Source: Fibrobacter sp.
Lineage (GTDB): Bacteria > Fibrobacterota > Fibrobacteria > Fibrobacterales > Fibrobacteraceae
Reading direction: 5' to 3'
DNA length: 44,525 nucleotides
Assembly (NCBI GenBank): GCA_017649565.1
Contig: JAGCGO010000085.1
Coordinates: 1 to 44,525, forward strand
This document shows positions 42,528 to 44,525 of this stretch, in pieces; within the stretch, counting starts at the first letter, position 1; every line of letters starts with the position of its first letter. Under the pieces are notes generated by a model. That model searched no databases, was not told where the DNA came from, and was given only the letters and a program-made list of their open reading frames with translations. The position numbers and the translations under genes were made by a program.

Positions 42528-42553
42528 CAGCCTTTCGTAGCGCTTCAAAGATT

Positions 42554-43684
42554 TTAATGGATTGCCCAGCGCAAATCAACCTTGACACCAACAAGATTGG
42601 CATAGTTCATTAAGGCAATCAAGCCGATGCCCCACCCGTTGATATAACCAGCGGGCCGTGTCAGAGTATTTACAGGTTTATTCATCGACTTTTCAAAACG
42701 AACACCCGTAGAATAAACAAATCCAGGGACATCAAAACCCGAATACATCCAGCCTACTCCGAATTCCGGCTGAACGGACCAAAGATAGCCAAAAGGGAGA
42801 TTGGGTCTGTACATAGCAAACGCTTCAGTCAAGCCAAAAAATCTCTTGTCTGAATCCAGGCCGCCAATCTCCCCAACAATTAGGACAAAATCACCTATTA
42901 CCGTAACTTTACCCATAAGAAACTCGAATCCCAGCGATTCAGCAGAATTCGAAGAATCCTGACCGAATAGATGCATACCGACAATGCCGAAACCCAAATA
43001 AAAATCGATGATCTGATGGTCTCGTCGCGATTGGCGTCTTAGATTTATCATTGTTTTATTGGTTTCATTTCTCCCATAAACAGGAGCATCACGATCAATG
43101 GTATCTTGCAATGCCTGAATCTTCATACCAACATGCATTTTTTCCACACTAGCATAATCTTTTTTATTGAATTCGCGGACGAGCAGAGCATACTGAATGA
43201 TCCTGCGATCATAATCAGACAAACGATTCAACGAATCCATAATTTGCGAATGGTTCGCTTCATAGACGGAATCAAAAATACTGTCCACCGTATTTAACAG
43301 TATTGATTCTTTTAGTAAAAGATCCCATTCCATCCGAGCTACTTTCAAAAGATCATCGCCTTTCTCAAAAAATTCCTCATAAAATTCCCGATGTTCAATC
43401 GGTTCATCCGGATGTGTCATGTAATAACGGTGAAGAGAATCCCTTAGCACCTTGAATCGTTCAAAACTCGGAATTTCTTGATAAATCGCCAATAAGGAAT
43501 CACCGTAATAACCGTTATTTGAGAGAAACAGCTCCCAACCATACGAACCAGTCCCCCTATCAATATCATAGGCAAATGTCGCCGAAAACATTAGCGACAT
43601 AAATACGAAAAAACTTTTCACATTAATCCATCTTAAATGCGAATTCAAAATCGACAGGCTCTTATTCAAAGTGGCTTTTTGCAT
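42554..43684 (-). CDS. Exported, probably outer-membrane protein of unknown function
   Basis: 376 aa. The hydrophobic signal (FFVFMSLMFSATFA) begins near residue 24, so a GTG at 43621 (residue 22) is a credible alternative start; the ATG at 43684 has TAGGAA next to it. Residues about 40-220 are helical and charged (FERFKVLRDSLHRYYM, YEEFFEKGDDLLKVARMEW, DYDRRIIQYALLVREF). Residues about 225-376 have barrel-like strands (IIDFYLGFGIVGMHLFG, FGYLWSVQPEFGVGWMYSGF, IGLIALMNYANLVGVKVDL). AT-rich relative to neighbouring genes. No family recognised. Confidence 0.65.
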   Translation of the reverse strand: MQKATLNKSLSILNSHLRWINVKSFFVFMSLMFSATFAYDIDRGTGSYGWELFLSNNGYYGDSLLAIYQEIPSFERFKVLRDSLHRYYMTHPDEPIEHREFYEEFFEKGDDLLKVARMEWDLLLKESILLNTVDSIFDSVYEANHSQIMDSLNRLSDYDRRIIQYALLVREFNKKDYASVEKMHVGMKIQALQDTIDRDAPVYGRNETNKTMINLRRQSRRDHQIIDFYLGFGIVGMHLFGQDSSNSAESLGFEFLMGKVTVIGDFVLIVGEIGGLDSDKRFFGLTEAFAMYRPNLPFGYLWSVQPEFGVGWMYSGFDVPGFVYSTGVRFEKSMNKPVNTLTRPAGYINGWGIGLIALMNYANLVGVKVDLRWAIH

Positions 43685-43737
43685 TTCCTAGGCCAAATCA
43701 CGATTGATGTACATTTTTAAATATAAAGTTTTTTACA

Positions 43738-43778
43738 AAAAAATCCTCGGTCAGATAAACTGAACCGAGGATTTTTTA
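43738..43778 (-). terminator. Bidirectional terminator after argG
   Basis: AAATCCTCGGT and ACCGAGGATTT form a long stem with T-runs on both strands. It separates argG from the minus-strand gene starting at 43684. Confidence 0.82.
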
Positions 43779-43787
43779 GATTCCGTT

Positions 43788-43802
43788 GCGACCAAAGGTC
43801 GC
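43788..43802. repeat. Short palindrome GCGACC-AAA-GGTCGC
   Basis: Perfect 6-bp inverted repeat in the argG 3' region, next to TCCAGGATGACG. It resembles a dispersed intergenic palindrome, but only one copy is in the window. Confidence 0.4.
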
Positions 43803-43822
43803 TCCAGGATGACGTTTCTGGA

Positions 43823-44525
43823 TTACTTCTTCGGGAGCTTGACTTCCTTGCCGAAGTCGACGTTCGTCTTGTTGCCGAGCAACAGGGCGCGCGTCTTGAG
43901 CGGCAAGCCGTAGCAGCGGATGAAGCCCGTAGCGTCCTTCTGGTCGTACATGTCGACGTCGGTGAATCCACCGAGGCCCATGTCGTAGAGGCTGTAGGGG
44001 CTCTTGATGCCGGCCGGGATGATGTTGCCCTTGTAGAGCTTGAGCGTCACTTCACCGGTAACAACGCTGTTGACTTCGTTGAAGAAGGCATCCATAGCCT
44101 GGCGGAGCGGAGTGAACCACTGGCCATTGTACACGAGGTTCGCGTACGTCATGGACATCTTCTGGGCTTCGAACAAAGTTTCCTTGTCGAGCACGAGCTG
44201 CTGCAGGCATTCATGAGCCTTGTACAGGAGCGTACCACCCGGAGTTTCGTACACGCCGCGGCTCTTGAGGCCAACGAGGCGGTTTTCGACGATGTCAAGG
44301 AGACCGCAGGCGTTCTTGCCACCGATCTTGTTCAGGAATTCGAGGAGTTCCACAGCGCCCATCTTCTTGCCGTTGATGGAAACCGGGTTGCCCTTTTCGA
44401 AACCGATGGTCACGTGGTCGGCCTTGTTCGGGGCCTTTTCGTACGTGGCGGTGTGCTTGAGGAATTCGTACTTGTGTTCCTGTTCCGGGAATTCCAGGAC
44501 GCCACCTTCGTGAGAGAGGTGCCAC
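43823..44525 (-). CDS. argG: Argininosuccinate synthase (partial, cut by right edge)
   Basis: The open frame continues to the right edge, so this is the C-terminal portion, about 234 codons. Recognisable ArgG features are TIGFEKGNPVSINGKK, NKIGGKNACGLLDIVENRLV, GLKSRGVYETPGGTLL, AHECLQQLVLDKE, YNGQWFTPLRQAMDAF and VTGEVTLKLYKGN. The enzyme joins citrulline and aspartate with ATP in arginine synthesis. The ATP-binding N-terminus lies outside the window. It complements argB-argD about 8 kb to the left. The ATG at 44413 is internal. Confidence 0.94.
   Translation of the reverse strand, partial: WHLSHEGGVLEFPEQEHKYEFLKHTATYEKAPNKADHVTIGFEKGNPVSINGKKMGAVELLEFLNKIGGKNACGLLDIVENRLVGLKSRGVYETPGGTLLYKAHECLQQLVLDKETLFEAQKMSMTYANLVYNGQWFTPLRQAMDAFFNEVNSVVTGEVTLKLYKGNIIPAGIKSPYSLYDMGLGGFTDVDMYDQKDATGFIRCYGLPLKTRALLLGNKTNVDFGKEVKLPKK

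Noticed and set aside
42135..42548. 137-codon minus-strand ORF
   Set aside because: Begins in the GAGGCTCG repeat and is Gly/Arg/Val-rich as expected from antisense of the T/D/S-rich plus frame.

Overview
The window looks like chromosomal DNA of a Fibrobacter-type bacterium (Fibrobacterota, gut cellulose degraders). The signs are a FISUMP domain (the Fibrobacter paralogous domain) at 849-1991, many lipoproteins with long poly-serine/lysine linkers, a dense set of outer-membrane and lipoprotein genes, and moderate GC. No rRNA, tRNA, CRISPR array, phage or intact insertion sequence was seen. All functional calls come from reading motifs and family resemblance by eye.

Left end (1-4000): the C-terminal end of a Tc-toxin TcA-like protein runs in from the left edge and is followed after 1 nt by a FISUMP lipoprotein whose linker is a 42-bp tandem repeat. 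Then come two near-copies of a terminator segment flanking a short fragment that resembles the tail of an Rpn-family nuclease, and a minus-strand tandem SagB-like nitroreductase. 4-14.7 kb is mostly cell envelope: a very large protein with an HExxH protease-like domain, a TolB-like propeller and a predicted outer-membrane barrel; a four-gene minus-strand lipoprotein/OMP operon; an RlmD/TrmA-family RNA methyltransferase; a Ser-rich lipoprotein; and a barrel protein with a TTG start.

The methionine/one-carbon pair metF-metH occupies 14.8-19.4 kb and ends flush against a convergent oppF-like ATPase gene that overlaps xseB. From 20.4 to 26.75 kb lies the most system-like locus: three related Ig/PKD-like lipoproteins and two PEGA proteins, joined by four ATGA overlaps or a short gap, then a separate barrel-plus-repeat protein at 26.8-28.4 kb. 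A DedA-family membrane protein, a MORN-like protein and a B12-type radical SAM protein follow.

31.6-34.4 kb holds three tandem paralogous Ser-rich lipoproteins with a shared RK(I)xVPG motif and a shared C-terminal two-cysteine domain. The right part carries arginine biosynthesis (argB-argD and, at the right edge, argG), a small ferredoxin, the RNA-binding protein Tex with a possible 20-codon leader ORF, an LpxL-like acyltransferase, a remnant of a Thr/Asp/Ser-rich protein, and several exported proteins of unknown function.

Two themes cross the window. At least five genes lack a Shine-Dalgarno sequence and instead have a -10-like TATATT or TAGATT 7-10 nt before the ATG, suggesting leaderless transcripts. 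Dispersed intergenic repeats repeatedly supply or touch the stop codons of neighbouring genes (dedA, the MORN gene, tex, the 42.5 kb remnant), and one repeat-like tract lies inside metH.
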